From: JAUZRW01 sp964549915
GTDB lineage: Bacteria > Chloroflexota > Anaerolineae > Aggregatilineales > Phototrophicaceae
Direction: 5' to 3'
DNA: 64,000 nucleotides
Assembly: GCA_964549915.1 (NCBI GenBank)
Contig: CAZJWX010000006.1
Coordinates: 1-64,000 of the forward strand
Of this stretch, positions 8,279 through 16,560 are shown piece after piece. Below the pieces are notes generated by a model. It did not search any database. It was not told where the DNA came from and worked only from the letters and a program-made list of their open reading frames with translations. Every line of letters begins with the position of its first letter. Position 1 is the first letter of the stretch. The translations under genes were made by a program, and so were the position numbers.

Positions 8279-11056
8279 TCAGCTTGGGTCGGTACTCAGC
8301 CAGCGCTTCGCCGCCGCCGAAAGATCACTGAGGGAACCATATTGTATCGTACAATCCGGCAGCGCTTCCAGGAATTTCATTCCATATGATTTGTGGATCA
8401 CACGGCTGTCGAAGAGCGCCACGACCCCGCGATCGGTCTTGGTGCGGATCAAGCGCCCGAATCCCTGCCGGAACCGCAGAATTGCGTCGGGCACGGCGTA
8501 TTGCTGGAAGGGATTGTTATACGTCGCAGAACGAGCCGCGAAGATCGGATCGTTGGGTACAGCGAAGGGCAGCCGCGCGATGACGAGAGCGCTCAAATCA
8601 TCCCCGGGAATATCCACTCCTTCCCAGAAGCTCCGCGTGCCCAGCAGCACCGCCCGCTCCGTCGTTTTGAAGCTATCCAGCAGCGCCTCGCGGCTGCCCC
8701 CCGTCGCCTGGTCATAGACGACGATATTGCCCAGGGCGAGGCGCGCCGAGATGTTGGCGGCTGTTTCGCGTAGCTGGCTGTAACTGGTGAAGAGCGCCAG
8801 CACACGTCCATCAAGCGCCGCCGCCAGTTCGACAATGCCTCGTTCGACGGCACGCTGGTAGCCGTTGTCATTGGGCAGTGGCACATCGTCAGGCACATAG
8901 ATCAATGTCGATGTTCGATAGTCGAATGGTGATCCCAGCGCTAGCTCTTCTACATCTTCGGCGTAGAGGCGCTCCTTCACGAAGTCGAAGCTTCCCGCAC
9001 TGCGCAGGGTCGCGCTGGTGAGGATTACGCTGTCTTTTTGCTGCCAGAGATGGGCTTCCATCATGGAGCCGACATGCAGCGGCGCAGCTTGCAGCGATAG
9101 GTACTCAATCGAATTGGCGTTGTTGATCCAGTAGATCATGTTCGCCTCTGGGTTGCGCACCAGCGCATCCAGAAGAGCCTGCGTCGCCTGTAGATACGCG
9201 GCAGCGGCGGCAATCGCGTGGGTATGATCGTCCAGGCGCGGTACGTCGTATTTGCCCAATTTGGCAATTGCTGCGCTCAATTGCTGCATGGCGCTGGTCA
9301 CCACTTCGAAGTATTCGCTGAGGGCCTCCCAGGCACCGACGACATTGCCGAACGCGCTATGACCGCGCTTTTTCTCGTCGAGCCGCAGCTTGTACGTACC
9401 CTCCGACTTGCTGTCGTAGATGAAGCTGGCGATGGCGTTGAAGAAGGTGCGCACTTCCGCACTCATGCCCGCTACGGCCTGGCTCACGTCCTGCATGAAG
9501 GCTTCCAGGCGCAGTACCGTTCGCTCCGGTGCGTGGTCACGGGCACTGCGCAGCAAATCGCCGAAGATTCCTCGGTTGGTGCCCCCCAGATCATTCAGGC
9601 GGCGCAGCAGGCTGCTCTGGTCAACGCGCTGGCTCATGCCATGCGTGATGGCGTCTTCCAATTGGTGCGCCTCATCAACGATCAGGTGTTTGAAATCCGG
9701 CAGTACGTGGCTTTCAGTCTGTACATCGCGGATCAATAGGGCGTGATTGGCAATGACTAGATGAGCCGCTTCCGCCCGTTTACGCGCTTTATAGTAGGGG
9801 CATGTGCCCTTCATAGCGCTCTGGCAGCGATGTGTGGTGCAGCCTTCATCTTCCGCGCTGAGCCGCTTCCAGGTGAAGTGTTCCCCTGCACGCAGATTGA
9901 TCTCACCGCGATCCCCGCTCTGGCTCTCCTGCAGCCAGATCAGAATCTTGGTCATGGCACGCAGCTCATCCAGATCACCCGGCATACGGCGGCGCATCGC
10001 GTCCAGGCGTCGGGGGCAGAGGTAATTGCTGCGCCCCTTCATCACAGTCGCGCGCAGGTCGCTACCCAATGCGGCCTGAATGCCTGGAACGTCTTTATCG
10101 AAGAGTTGTTCTTGCAGATTGATCGTATTCGTGGAGATGACGACTCGCTGATTGTTCTGCCATGCCCATTCCAGTGCAGGCAGCAGATAAGCCAGCGATT
10201 TGCCTGTCCCTGTGCCCGCTTCGACCATCAAATGTGCTTTTTCGTTGAAGGCCCGTGCGATGGCGCGTGCCATGTCAATCTGCTGCGAGCGGGCTTCGTA
10301 CTGCGGGAACTGCTCGCGAAAGATACCGTCTTCGGCGAGCTTTGCTGTCAGCGCCTCGGCGTCCACTGGTAACACATCATCCTTCGGCTGCAGCGCTGGA
10401 AGCGTTTCCGTCAGGGGTTGGAAGGCCGCGGGAAGAGGCGATTCTGCTGCCACATCACCGCGTTCCTGCACCGCTTCCATTGCATCGCGGAAGAATGTGC
10501 CTACTTCCCATGTGAAGCGCTGCGCCGCTTGATTGATCTCTTGCAGCAAGGCCAGGGGCAGTGTCAGCGCCTTCTCCCAGAGATGCCAGTAGAGGATCGC
10601 TGTCGCGCGTGCATCATCGAGGGCGCGGTGTGCGTTTTCCAGGTCGATCTGGTAGCCAGCGGCGAGGCTGGTCAGGTTATAGCGCGGCGCACGTGGCAGC
10701 AGCAGTGAAGCGATTTCGTAGGTGTCCAGTGGTAGATTCTGCTGGAGTGCCCCGAAGCGGCGCATGAAACCAACATCGAAGGCTGCATTGTGCGCAATCA
10801 CAGGTGCATCGCCGATGAAAGCGCGAATATCTGGCAGAATTTGAGGCAGGGTAGGGGCATTGCGCAGATCATCCTGGTGAATGCCCGTGATGTAGGTGGT
10901 TTCGGTTGGGATGACGAAGCCGGGGTTGATCAGGACACTGTATTCTTCCAGGATTTCCCCATCCCGCAGCTTGACCGCGCCAATCTCAATAATCGAATCA
11001 TTTTCAATATCTAAACCAGTTGTTTCCAGATCGAGCGCGACCAACTCTCCGCGCAT
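8279..11056 (-). CDS. dinG: DinG-type helicase with N-terminal exonuclease
   Basis: A 925-residue superfamily-2 protein of the XPD/DinG type. Residues ~1-165 are a DnaQ-like DEDDh 3'-5' exonuclease (VALDLETTGLD, IAHNAAFDVGF, HRALDDARAT). The helicase part has Walker A AGTGTGKS, DEAH (VDEAHQLED), and late motifs ending with RQGFGRLIRT. Four Cys in the insertion (YLCPRR, EGCTTHRC, GTCPYY) are placed like the iron-sulfur ligands of XPD, which Bacillus-type DinG lacks as far as I know. An AGGAG lies 5 bases before the ATG. The length matches Bacillus DinG (~930). Likely role: processing of nucleic-acid structures in repair. Confidence 0.92.
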   Translation of the reverse strand: MRGELVALDLETTGLDIENDSIIEIGAVKLRDGEILEEYSVLINPGFVIPTETTYITGIHQDDLRNAPTLPQILPDIRAFIGDAPVIAHNAAFDVGFMRRFGALQQNLPLDTYEIASLLLPRAPRYNLTSLAAGYQIDLENAHRALDDARATAILYWHLWEKALTLPLALLQEINQAAQRFTWEVGTFFRDAMEAVQERGDVAAESPLPAAFQPLTETLPALQPKDDVLPVDAEALTAKLAEDGIFREQFPQYEARSQQIDMARAIARAFNEKAHLMVEAGTGTGKSLAYLLPALEWAWQNNQRVVISTNTINLQEQLFDKDVPGIQAALGSDLRATVMKGRSNYLCPRRLDAMRRRMPGDLDELRAMTKILIWLQESQSGDRGEINLRAGEHFTWKRLSAEDEGCTTHRCQSAMKGTCPYYKARKRAEAAHLVIANHALLIRDVQTESHVLPDFKHLIVDEAHQLEDAITHGMSQRVDQSSLLRRLNDLGGTNRGIFGDLLRSARDHAPERTVLRLEAFMQDVSQAVAGMSAEVRTFFNAIASFIYDSKSEGTYKLRLDEKKRGHSAFGNVVGAWEALSEYFEVVTSAMQQLSAAIAKLGKYDVPRLDDHTHAIAAAAAYLQATQALLDALVRNPEANMIYWINNANSIEYLSLQAAPLHVGSMMEAHLWQQKDSVILTSATLRSAGSFDFVKERLYAEDVEELALGSPFDYRTSTLIYVPDDVPLPNDNGYQRAVERGIVELAAALDGRVLALFTSYSQLRETAANISARLALGNIVVYDQATGGSREALLDSFKTTERAVLLGTRSFWEGVDIPGDDLSALVIARLPFAVPNDPIFAARSATYNNPFQQYAVPDAILRFRQGFGRLIRTKTDRGVVALFDSRVIHKSYGMKFLEALPDCTIQYGSLSDLSAAAKRWLSTDPS

Positions 11057-11104
11057 GAGTACTCCTGTTCCGTCGATTGCAGGGTGTTCCGTATTAAGAA
11101 TAGC

Positions 11105-11113
11105 AGTATATCA
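11105..11113 (-). promoter_or_regulatory. Extended -10 promoter of dinG
   Basis: On the minus strand TGATATACT forms an extended -10 element about 50 bases before dinG. Its -35 region would fall in the T run of the neighbouring terminator and is weak, which suits the extended -10 class. Confidence 0.45.
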
Positions 11114-11120
11114 CAGCCGC

Positions 11121-11154
11121 AAAAGAAAAACCCCCATCAGACTCGACGGGGGTT
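11121..11154 (-). terminator. Rho-independent terminator after tandem PstS-like gene
   Basis: AACCCCCGTC pairs with GATGGGGGTT over a 6-base loop (stem 11129-11154) on the minus strand and runs into TTTTTCTTTT. It lies 20 bases beyond the stop at 11175. Confidence 0.88.
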
Positions 11155-11174
11155 GTGACCATTCTGCGAGGATG

Positions 11175-13319
11175 TCACTCGGCCTCGGTGGCCTCTGCTG
11201 TTGCCTCAGGCACTTCAGTGCTTTCGGCGGCGGGTTCCGGCGTCGTCTCCGGTTGGGCAGCCAGCGCTGCGACCGCAGCATCGAATTCTGCCAGCAACTC
11301 TTCCTGGAAATTATCCAGTTCGCGTTCGTCCAGCGCAATGAAGCCCAGATTGTCGATGGTCGAGTAGTTCGCGTCCTGGAAAATCGTCCAGACCACGGCC
11401 TGTGTCTCGGGGGCAGCCAGCGCTGCGTAGTTCACCAGCATGGTCGTTTCCCGCGCGAGGGGATAACTGCCATCCTCGATGGTCTCCAGGCTCGGTACAA
11501 CGCAGCCGTCTCCGGCATCGACGGCCACAAGCTGCACGTTCTGCTGCTCATTTTCTAGCACGCGCTGGTAATCGACCCAGTTCATGTAGGTCAATGCGCC
11601 AGGGACGTTTGCGGTTGCAGCGGCACGATACAGCGCATCGAAATCCTGCTCGGTATCCAGGCGGACGGGCAGCGGCGCACCGCCTTCCGGCGGAGTCAGC
11701 AGGATGTCAGTGAGGATGCTGCTCTGCCCGATGCCGAAGAGCGTCATGTCCTGGTCGGGCATGGCTTCGCTCACCTGGTTCCAGTTGGTGATGGTATCCG
11801 TCGCCGGGGCACCCCAGAGGGTCGCGATCTGCTCGGTCGTCAGGCAGGAAGTATACGAATCACCCGCGTTGCTCAAGAGCACAGTCGCCTGGAAACCGAT
11901 CGAAGTCTGGTAGCTATCGACGTTGTTCTGGTCGCAGAGGGCTTGCTGCTCTTCCGTGAGGGAACCATCCCCTTGCACGAAGAGAATTTCCAGTTCGCCG
12001 TTGCAGAACGCCGTGATGCCCGCACTCGTCCCGGCGAAATCCGTATTGACAGTGAAGCCTTCTCGATTGGCAGTCAAGCGCTGCGACGCTGAATCCGCGA
12101 TGCGGAAGGCGGTGGGTACGCCGCCGACGTTCACTGTGCCCGCCAGCGTGGGCGAGATTTCGTAGGTCGGTTCTACGGCGCTGAAGGGATTCTCCTCCTC
12201 GCCTTCGACCACAGCTCGGTTGAGTTCGTAGGTTTCCGGCGTAAGGGCGGTGAAACCTTCGCCCTGCACGATTTCTGTGCTGGCTTCGTCGGTGATGTAG
12301 TTCAGCAGCGTGTCCATGTTCGGCTGCCTGCTGCGGTTCATGTAGACGAAGAGCGGGGCAGCCGGGTACGTTTCCGCTTCGATCGTCTCAATCGAGGGGG
12401 TCACGCAATTGCTGGCGTTGCCGCTGAACGTGACAGGCACCAGTCGCAGCGCGTCGCCAGCTTCCTCGGCGGATTGCAGCGAGACCACTCCCAGGGCACC
12501 CGGTGTATTGCTGACAGTCTCGACAATTTCTGCCTCCTCTGCGAGCGTCAGGTCACTGCGCAGGCCGACTCCGGGTACGACCTCATCCAGGCTGAAGTAC
12601 AGCGTCGTATCCTGTGGCGGCGTCAACAGGCTGATCGCAGGCGAGTCATCAGCTTCGGCAGTCGCTTCCGGGGTCACTTCGGCGGGGGGCTGCTGCGATG
12701 CTTCCTCCGCGAAGGTGATCTGCCCCCACTGCGTGATCTGTCCGGCACTGCTGGGTGCGAAGAGTTCGTTGATATTCTGCGCTGATAGGCAGGAGATGAA
12801 CTCGTCCCCCGCGTTCGCTACAAAGGCCAACGCCTGGTAGCCGACCAGTAGTTCGAGGTATTCAACCTCTGCTTCACGGCAGGCAGCGTCTTCTGCCTGT
12901 GTGATGGGGCGGCTCGAAGTGACCACTTCGGCCTCTCCCGCGCAGAAGCGCTCGAAGCCCGCCTCAGTACCCGTCGTGTTGAAGTCATATTGCTGATCAC
13001 TGCCGCTGGCTGCAAGAAGTGCCTGCAGCAGCGGATTGACGACCCCTGACCCCACGACACGCACCGGGCCATCGGTGGTGGCTTCGGCGGGTTCGTCCGT
13101 GACTTCCGGCGCAGGCTCGGCGGCTTCCTGTGTCGCTTCGGGGGCCGCAGTCGGCGCTACCTCAGTCACTTCGGGTGTCGTTTCCGGCGCTGTATCAGCC
13201 GTTTCAGCAGTGGCTTCCGCGGGCGCTTCTTCAGTTGATTCCTGAGCAAAAATCGTTATTGTGGTGAGGAAAAGCGCAAGCAGGATTAGAATCCGGCTGC
13301 CGCGCAGGAAGGTTTTCAT
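11175..13319 (-). CDS. Secreted protein with two tandem PstS-like domains
   Basis: A 714-residue exported protein. The ATG at 13319 (AAGGAG 7 bases upstream) starts a signal peptide (MKTFLRGSRILILLALFLTT, probable cut after FAQ), then a Glu/Ala/Thr/Pro linker of ~70 residues. Two periplasmic-binding domains of the PstS type follow. Each has four Cys at matching places (FC, a second Cys ~20 residues on, SCL, and a Cys before VxPSxETIE) and each ends with a VxPSxETI(E)xxxYPxA segment. Domain 1 keeps the SSRPIT loop seen in phosphate binders; domain 2 does not. A second E/A/T tail closes the protein. There is no lipobox and no pst transporter nearby, so a role in phosphate uptake is not shown. 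Confidence 0.82.
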   Translation of the reverse strand: MKTFLRGSRILILLALFLTTITIFAQESTEEAPAEATAETADTAPETTPEVTEVAPTAAPEATQEAAEPAPEVTDEPAEATTDGPVRVVGSGVVNPLLQALLAASGSDQQYDFNTTGTEAGFERFCAGEAEVVTSSRPITQAEDAACREAEVEYLELLVGYQALAFVANAGDEFISCLSAQNINELFAPSSAGQITQWGQITFAEEASQQPPAEVTPEATAEADDSPAISLLTPPQDTTLYFSLDEVVPGVGLRSDLTLAEEAEIVETVSNTPGALGVVSLQSAEEAGDALRLVPVTFSGNASNCVTPSIETIEAETYPAAPLFVYMNRSRQPNMDTLLNYITDEASTEIVQGEGFTALTPETYELNRAVVEGEEENPFSAVEPTYEISPTLAGTVNVGGVPTAFRIADSASQRLTANREGFTVNTDFAGTSAGITAFCNGELEILFVQGDGSLTEEQQALCDQNNVDSYQTSIGFQATVLLSNAGDSYTSCLTTEQIATLWGAPATDTITNWNQVSEAMPDQDMTLFGIGQSSILTDILLTPPEGGAPLPVRLDTEQDFDALYRAAATANVPGALTYMNWVDYQRVLENEQQNVQLVAVDAGDGCVVPSLETIEDGSYPLARETTMLVNYAALAAPETQAVVWTIFQDANYSTIDNLGFIALDERELDNFQEELLAEFDAAVAALAAQPETTPEPAAESTEVPEATAEATEAE

Positions 13320-13426
13320 TCCAATGCTCCTTATAGGATGAAGGCGTATACTCGTCGTGCAATCGGCATAGGATTGTACTTTGACGTGTTTGATTGTAAA
13401 GCGGAAGTTTACGGGAGCCGTGACCG

Positions 13427-13807
13427 ATGGCGCAGTCCGAAATGAGCATCTACGATATGATTGGCGGTGCAGACACGCTCTGGCAATTGGTAGATCTATT
13501 CTATACGAAGGTGGAAGCAGACGCTGAACTGCGAGCGATTTTCCCTGAAGACCTGGAGCCGGGGAAGCAGTGGCAGTACCTTTTCCTCGTGCAATATTGG
13601 GGTGGCCCGACCGAATACGCTGCGGAGCGAGGGCATCCTCGCCTACGGATGCGACACGCGCCATTCCCGATTTCGCCCGCGTTGAAAGACCGCTGGGTCA
13701 TGCATATGCATGCCGCAATTGATGAAGTGGGCATCCAGGAGCCAGCGCGTTCGGTGATGCGCGAGTACTTCCGGCGTGGCGCAGACGTGATGGTCAATCG
13801 CTATTGA
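13427..13807 (+). CDS. glbO: Truncated haemoglobin, group II
   Basis: A 126-residue 2-on-2 globin that binds haem and may handle oxygen or nitric oxide. Visible marks of group II are YDMIGG at the start, Tyr in DLFYTKV at position B10, WGGPTEY in the E-F region, the proximal His in LRMRHAPFPI, and the conserved Trp in DRWVMHMH. GGGAG lies ~9 bases before the ATG. It is divergent from the PstS-like gene, and its last 14 bases overlap the end of thyX on the other strand. Confidence 0.92.
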   Translation: MAQSEMSIYDMIGGADTLWQLVDLFYTKVEADAELRAIFPEDLEPGKQWQYLFLVQYWGGPTEYAAERGHPRLRMRHAPFPISPALKDRWVMHMHAAIDEVGIQEPARSVMREYFRRGADVMVNRY

Positions 13808-14516
13808 GGGGGTACTCTTCAAACGCTTCCGCCGTCCAGGGCAGAACCGGCTTGAAGAAATGTTCATAGATAGCCTCTGCGTAGGCGCGAATCTCGTACT
13901 GGGCATCGCGTGCCCTGCGCAGCTTCAGGAAGTGCATCAAGTTGTGTGCATCCTGCTTGACCACGCCGATGTAGTAGACGCTGAACCCCGGCAGGAAGAG
14001 CCGGGCTTGTTCCCGCGCAACGCCTTGACCCAACGCCTTTTCGTACAGCCGAAATCCCGCCTCATAGTGCTGGATCAACTCTGCCGTCAAGCCTCGGTTG
14101 ACCTCTTCCAGGGCTTCGCCTTCGCTGGCCTGTTTGTTGTCGCTGGCCTGCAAGCGCCAGATTTGTGGCACGTAGAAATCATTTTCCTCGAACGGTGTGT
14201 AGCGACCGGATTGCATGTTCAGGTTGATCGTGCGATGGCGAACCCACTGCCACCATGTGAGCAACGGGGCACGTACCCGAAACTTGAACTCCACCATTTC
14301 GAAGGGGCTGGTGTGGCGATTGCGCAACAGGTAGAAGAGCAGCTTCTTGTCGCGCTCCTCACCCTTGCTTTCGCCCAGGAAACTGACGCGGGCGGCGTTG
14401 ACAATCGCCAGATCGCCGGAGACTTCCGAAGCCGGGTGCGGCATCAAGTCCACCAGTTCGACCCAGCCTTTATCCAGCACTGCAATGCGTTTTCCTAGCA
14501 GCCCCACGTCCGCCAT
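13794..14516 (-). CDS. thyX: FAD-dependent thymidylate synthase ThyX
   Basis: Makes dTMP from dUMP using methylene-tetrahydrofolate and FAD/NADPH. The protein has RNRHTSPFEM and the ThyX signature region VRHRTINLNMQSGRY. The usual signature is RHRxxSxNExSxRY, so here the first Ser is Asn and the Glu is Met, while RHR, the later Asn, Ser and RY are kept. Length (240) is normal. A good AGGG lies upstream. A TATACT -10-like box 40 bases before the start suggests it may also have its own promoter after ruvA. No thyA is seen in the window. Confidence 0.9.
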   Translation of the reverse strand: MADVGLLGKRIAVLDKGWVELVDLMPHPASEVSGDLAIVNAARVSFLGESKGEERDKKLLFYLLRNRHTSPFEMVEFKFRVRAPLLTWWQWVRHRTINLNMQSGRYTPFEENDFYVPQIWRLQASDNKQASEGEALEEVNRGLTAELIQHYEAGFRLYEKALGQGVAREQARLFLPGFSVYYIGVVKQDAHNLMHFLKLRRARDAQYEIRAYAEAIYEHFFKPVLPWTAEAFEEYPLNSD

Positions 14517-14589
14517 AGCTTCCCTCGCTGTCGTTGTGTCATGGGGGCAGTATAGCCCGGAAAGTGGGTTTCTGCAGGCGGCGCATCGC

Positions 14590-15168
14590 TCAATTGCTGA
14601 TGAATTGGAGGGCGAGGCGCACGCGCTCTTCGGTATCCTCCGGGGCGTCTTGCGGCAGGGATTGAATGGCCGTCTGTGCTTCTACGACGCTGAAACCCAG
14701 GGCAACCAGCGCGTCCATCACATCGCTGTTCACATCTTCGAAGCCCCCCGCCGGAACGGCATCCAGCCCCACCGGGAGCTTATCTTTCAACTCGAACATG
14801 ATCTTCTGGGCGGTCTTCTTACCCACCCCGGGGACGCGAGTCAGCAGTTCGGTGCGCTCGCTGCTGACGGCGTTGCGCAAATTATCCAGGCTCAACGTGC
14901 TGAGAATCGCCAGCGCCATCTTCGGGCCGACCCCGTTGATCTTGATGAGTGTGTCGAACAACTCTCGTTCCTGCACACTGCTGAAGCCGAAGAGCGTCAA
15001 CGCATCTTCGCGTACGATCAACCGCGTATGAAGATAGGCTTCGTCCCCTTCGCGGCACTGTTCCAGCGCCATGCGCGTGGCGAATAGTTCAACCCCCACG
15101 CCACCCACATCGATGACCACGAGGTCCTGGCTGGTGACGGCCACAATTCCACGAATACTCGCAATCAT
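14590..15168 (-). CDS. ruvA: Holliday junction DNA helicase subunit RuvA
   Basis: RuvA tetramers bind four-way junctions and load RuvB. The protein shows the N-terminal OB-fold (MIASIRGIV, VDVGGVGVELF-type strand), two helix-hairpin-helix motifs (INGVGPKMALAIL and VPGVGKKTAQKIM), a linker and the small C-terminal domain that contacts RuvB (DALVALGFSVVEAQ). Length 192 is typical. It lies 6 bases after ruvC in the yebC-ruvC-ruvA operon; ruvB is elsewhere in the window next to queA. Confidence 0.96.
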   Translation of the reverse strand: MIASIRGIVAVTSQDLVVIDVGGVGVELFATRMALEQCREGDEAYLHTRLIVREDALTLFGFSSVQERELFDTLIKINGVGPKMALAILSTLSLDNLRNAVSSERTELLTRVPGVGKKTAQKIMFELKDKLPVGLDAVPAGGFEDVNSDVMDALVALGFSVVEAQTAIQSLPQDAPEDTEERVRLALQFISN

Positions 15169-15174
15169 CGCAAC

Positions 15175-15666
15175 TTATTCCAGGTAGCTTGTTGTATGCC
15201 CAATGTGAATATCTGTGATGGCTACTGCCAGCGCGTCAGCAGCATCATCTGGCCTGGGGATGCTGTCCAGATTCAGCAGCATGCGCACCATCTCTTGCAT
15301 CTGTGTCTTATCTGCGCCGCCGTAACCAGAAATCGACTGTTTGATCTGGTTGGGCTTATATTCGTTGATCGGAACCCCGGCTTTTTGTAGCGCCAGCAGG
15401 ATCACGCCGCGTGCCTGAGAAACGGTGATGGCCGTCGTCACGTTCTTGGCGAAGAACAATTCCTCAACCCCAGCGCGGTCCGGCTGGTAGACCTCAATCA
15501 AACTGGTGAGGTCATCGAAGATGGTTTGCAGACGCTCCGGCATCGGTGTTCTGGCCGGGGTGCGGATGACGCCATAGTGTACCGTCTCCAGCGAACCGTC
15601 GTTGTGTTCGCGTACCAGCCCGAACCCCACAATTGCCGTACCCGGATCAATTCCCAGTGAGAGCAT
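15175..15666 (-). CDS. ruvC: Crossover junction endodeoxyribonuclease RuvC
   Basis: Resolves Holliday junctions by symmetric cuts. The acidic catalytic residues are visible: Asp7 in LGIDPGTAIVGFG, Glu in GVEELFFAKN, and the pair in RPDDAADALAVAI near the end. Length 163 is normal. Its start overlaps the yebC stop by one base (TGATG), so the two are translationally coupled. Confidence 0.96.
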   Translation of the reverse strand: MLSLGIDPGTAIVGFGLVREHNDGSLETVHYGVIRTPARTPMPERLQTIFDDLTSLIEVYQPDRAGVEELFFAKNVTTAITVSQARGVILLALQKAGVPINEYKPNQIKQSISGYGGADKTQMQEMVRMLLNLDSIPRPDDAADALAVAITDIHIGHTTSYLE

Positions 15667-16427
15667 CAGGCGGTCTCGAATGCTGCCAACGCGCCTTCAG
15701 TGATGCTCAGGTTCGAGGAAACACTCTGCACATCGTCCAGCTCTTCCAGCTTCTCCATGATGCGCAGGTTCTGCACGGCGATTTTGTCGCTGACATCGAG
15801 TTCATTCTGCGGGAACCAGCGTAGCTCGGCGTCGTCAATCCCGTAGCCCGCGTCACGCAGTTCCTGCTCGACTGCGCCGAAGGCATCACGCGGGGTATAG
15901 ACAGCGATGATGCCATCTTCGTCCACGACATCTTCCGCACCAGCTTCTGCAGCCACCAGGAATACCTCGTCAAAGTCGATTTCCTGGCCTTCTTCCCGCT
16001 TGAGCGTGATGTACCCCTTCAGGTCAAACTGCCAGGAGACAGCGCCGTTCTGGGCGAGGTTGCCGCCGTACTTGTTGAAAACGGCCTTGACGCCTGCCAG
16101 TGCACGGTTCTTGTTATCCGTGATGACTTCAATCATGAAGGCGACCCCTTCGGTGCCGTACCCTTCATAGGTCAGTTCAAAGACTTCCCCGCCATCCAGT
16201 TCACCCGTGCCCCGCTTGATGGCGCGGTCGATGTTGTCTTTGGGCATGTTGGCTTCTTTGGCCTTGCCCACTGCCAGCTTCAGCTTGGGGTTCGAGTCTT
16301 CATCCCCGCCGCCTTCGCGGGCTGCAATGGTGATGTCGCGTGCGAGCCGCGTGAAAATTTTAGCGCGTTTGGCGTCTTCGGCACCCTTCTTGCGCTTGAT
16401 ATTGGCCCACTTACTGTGCCCAGCCAT
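15666..16427 (-). CDS. yebC: YebC/PmpR family protein
   Basis: A 253-residue member of the YebC family (MAGHSKWANIKRKKGAEDAKRAK at the start, then DNIDRAIKRGTGE and the acidic middle domain). Members were described as transcription regulators and more recently as ribosome-associated factors that help translate proline stretches; which role applies here is not visible. GGAG lies 7 bases before the ATG. It leads the yebC-ruvC-ruvA operon, a common gene order in bacteria. Confidence 0.94.
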   Translation of the reverse strand: MAGHSKWANIKRKKGAEDAKRAKIFTRLARDITIAAREGGGDEDSNPKLKLAVGKAKEANMPKDNIDRAIKRGTGELDGGEVFELTYEGYGTEGVAFMIEVITDNKNRALAGVKAVFNKYGGNLAQNGAVSWQFDLKGYITLKREEGQEIDFDEVFLVAAEAGAEDVVDEDGIIAVYTPRDAFGAVEQELRDAGYGIDDAELRWFPQNELDVSDKIAVQNLRIMEKLEELDDVQSVSSNLSITEGALAAFETA

Positions 16428-16475
16428 TGGTATACTCCATTACTATGGATCATTTCTCCCTTGGAATGTGTCGTC

Positions 16476-16481
16476 ATTATA
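16476..16481 (-). promoter_or_regulatory. Perfect -10 box upstream of yebC
   Basis: TATAAT is read on the minus strand about 50 bases before yebC, which would give a leader of ~42 bases. No clear -35 box lies at the right distance. Confidence 0.4.
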
Positions 16482-16560
16482 CCGCAACATGGCAGCGTCT
16501 AGGTAGGCTGCACACTGTATGCTATACTTTCGCCGCTTTGAACGTGTGTGAGACGGTATT

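Noticed and set aside
11175..13319. Reading the tandem PstS-like gene as part of a phosphate uptake system
   Set aside because: There is no transporter or regulator next to it, no lipobox, and the second domain lacks the phosphate loop.
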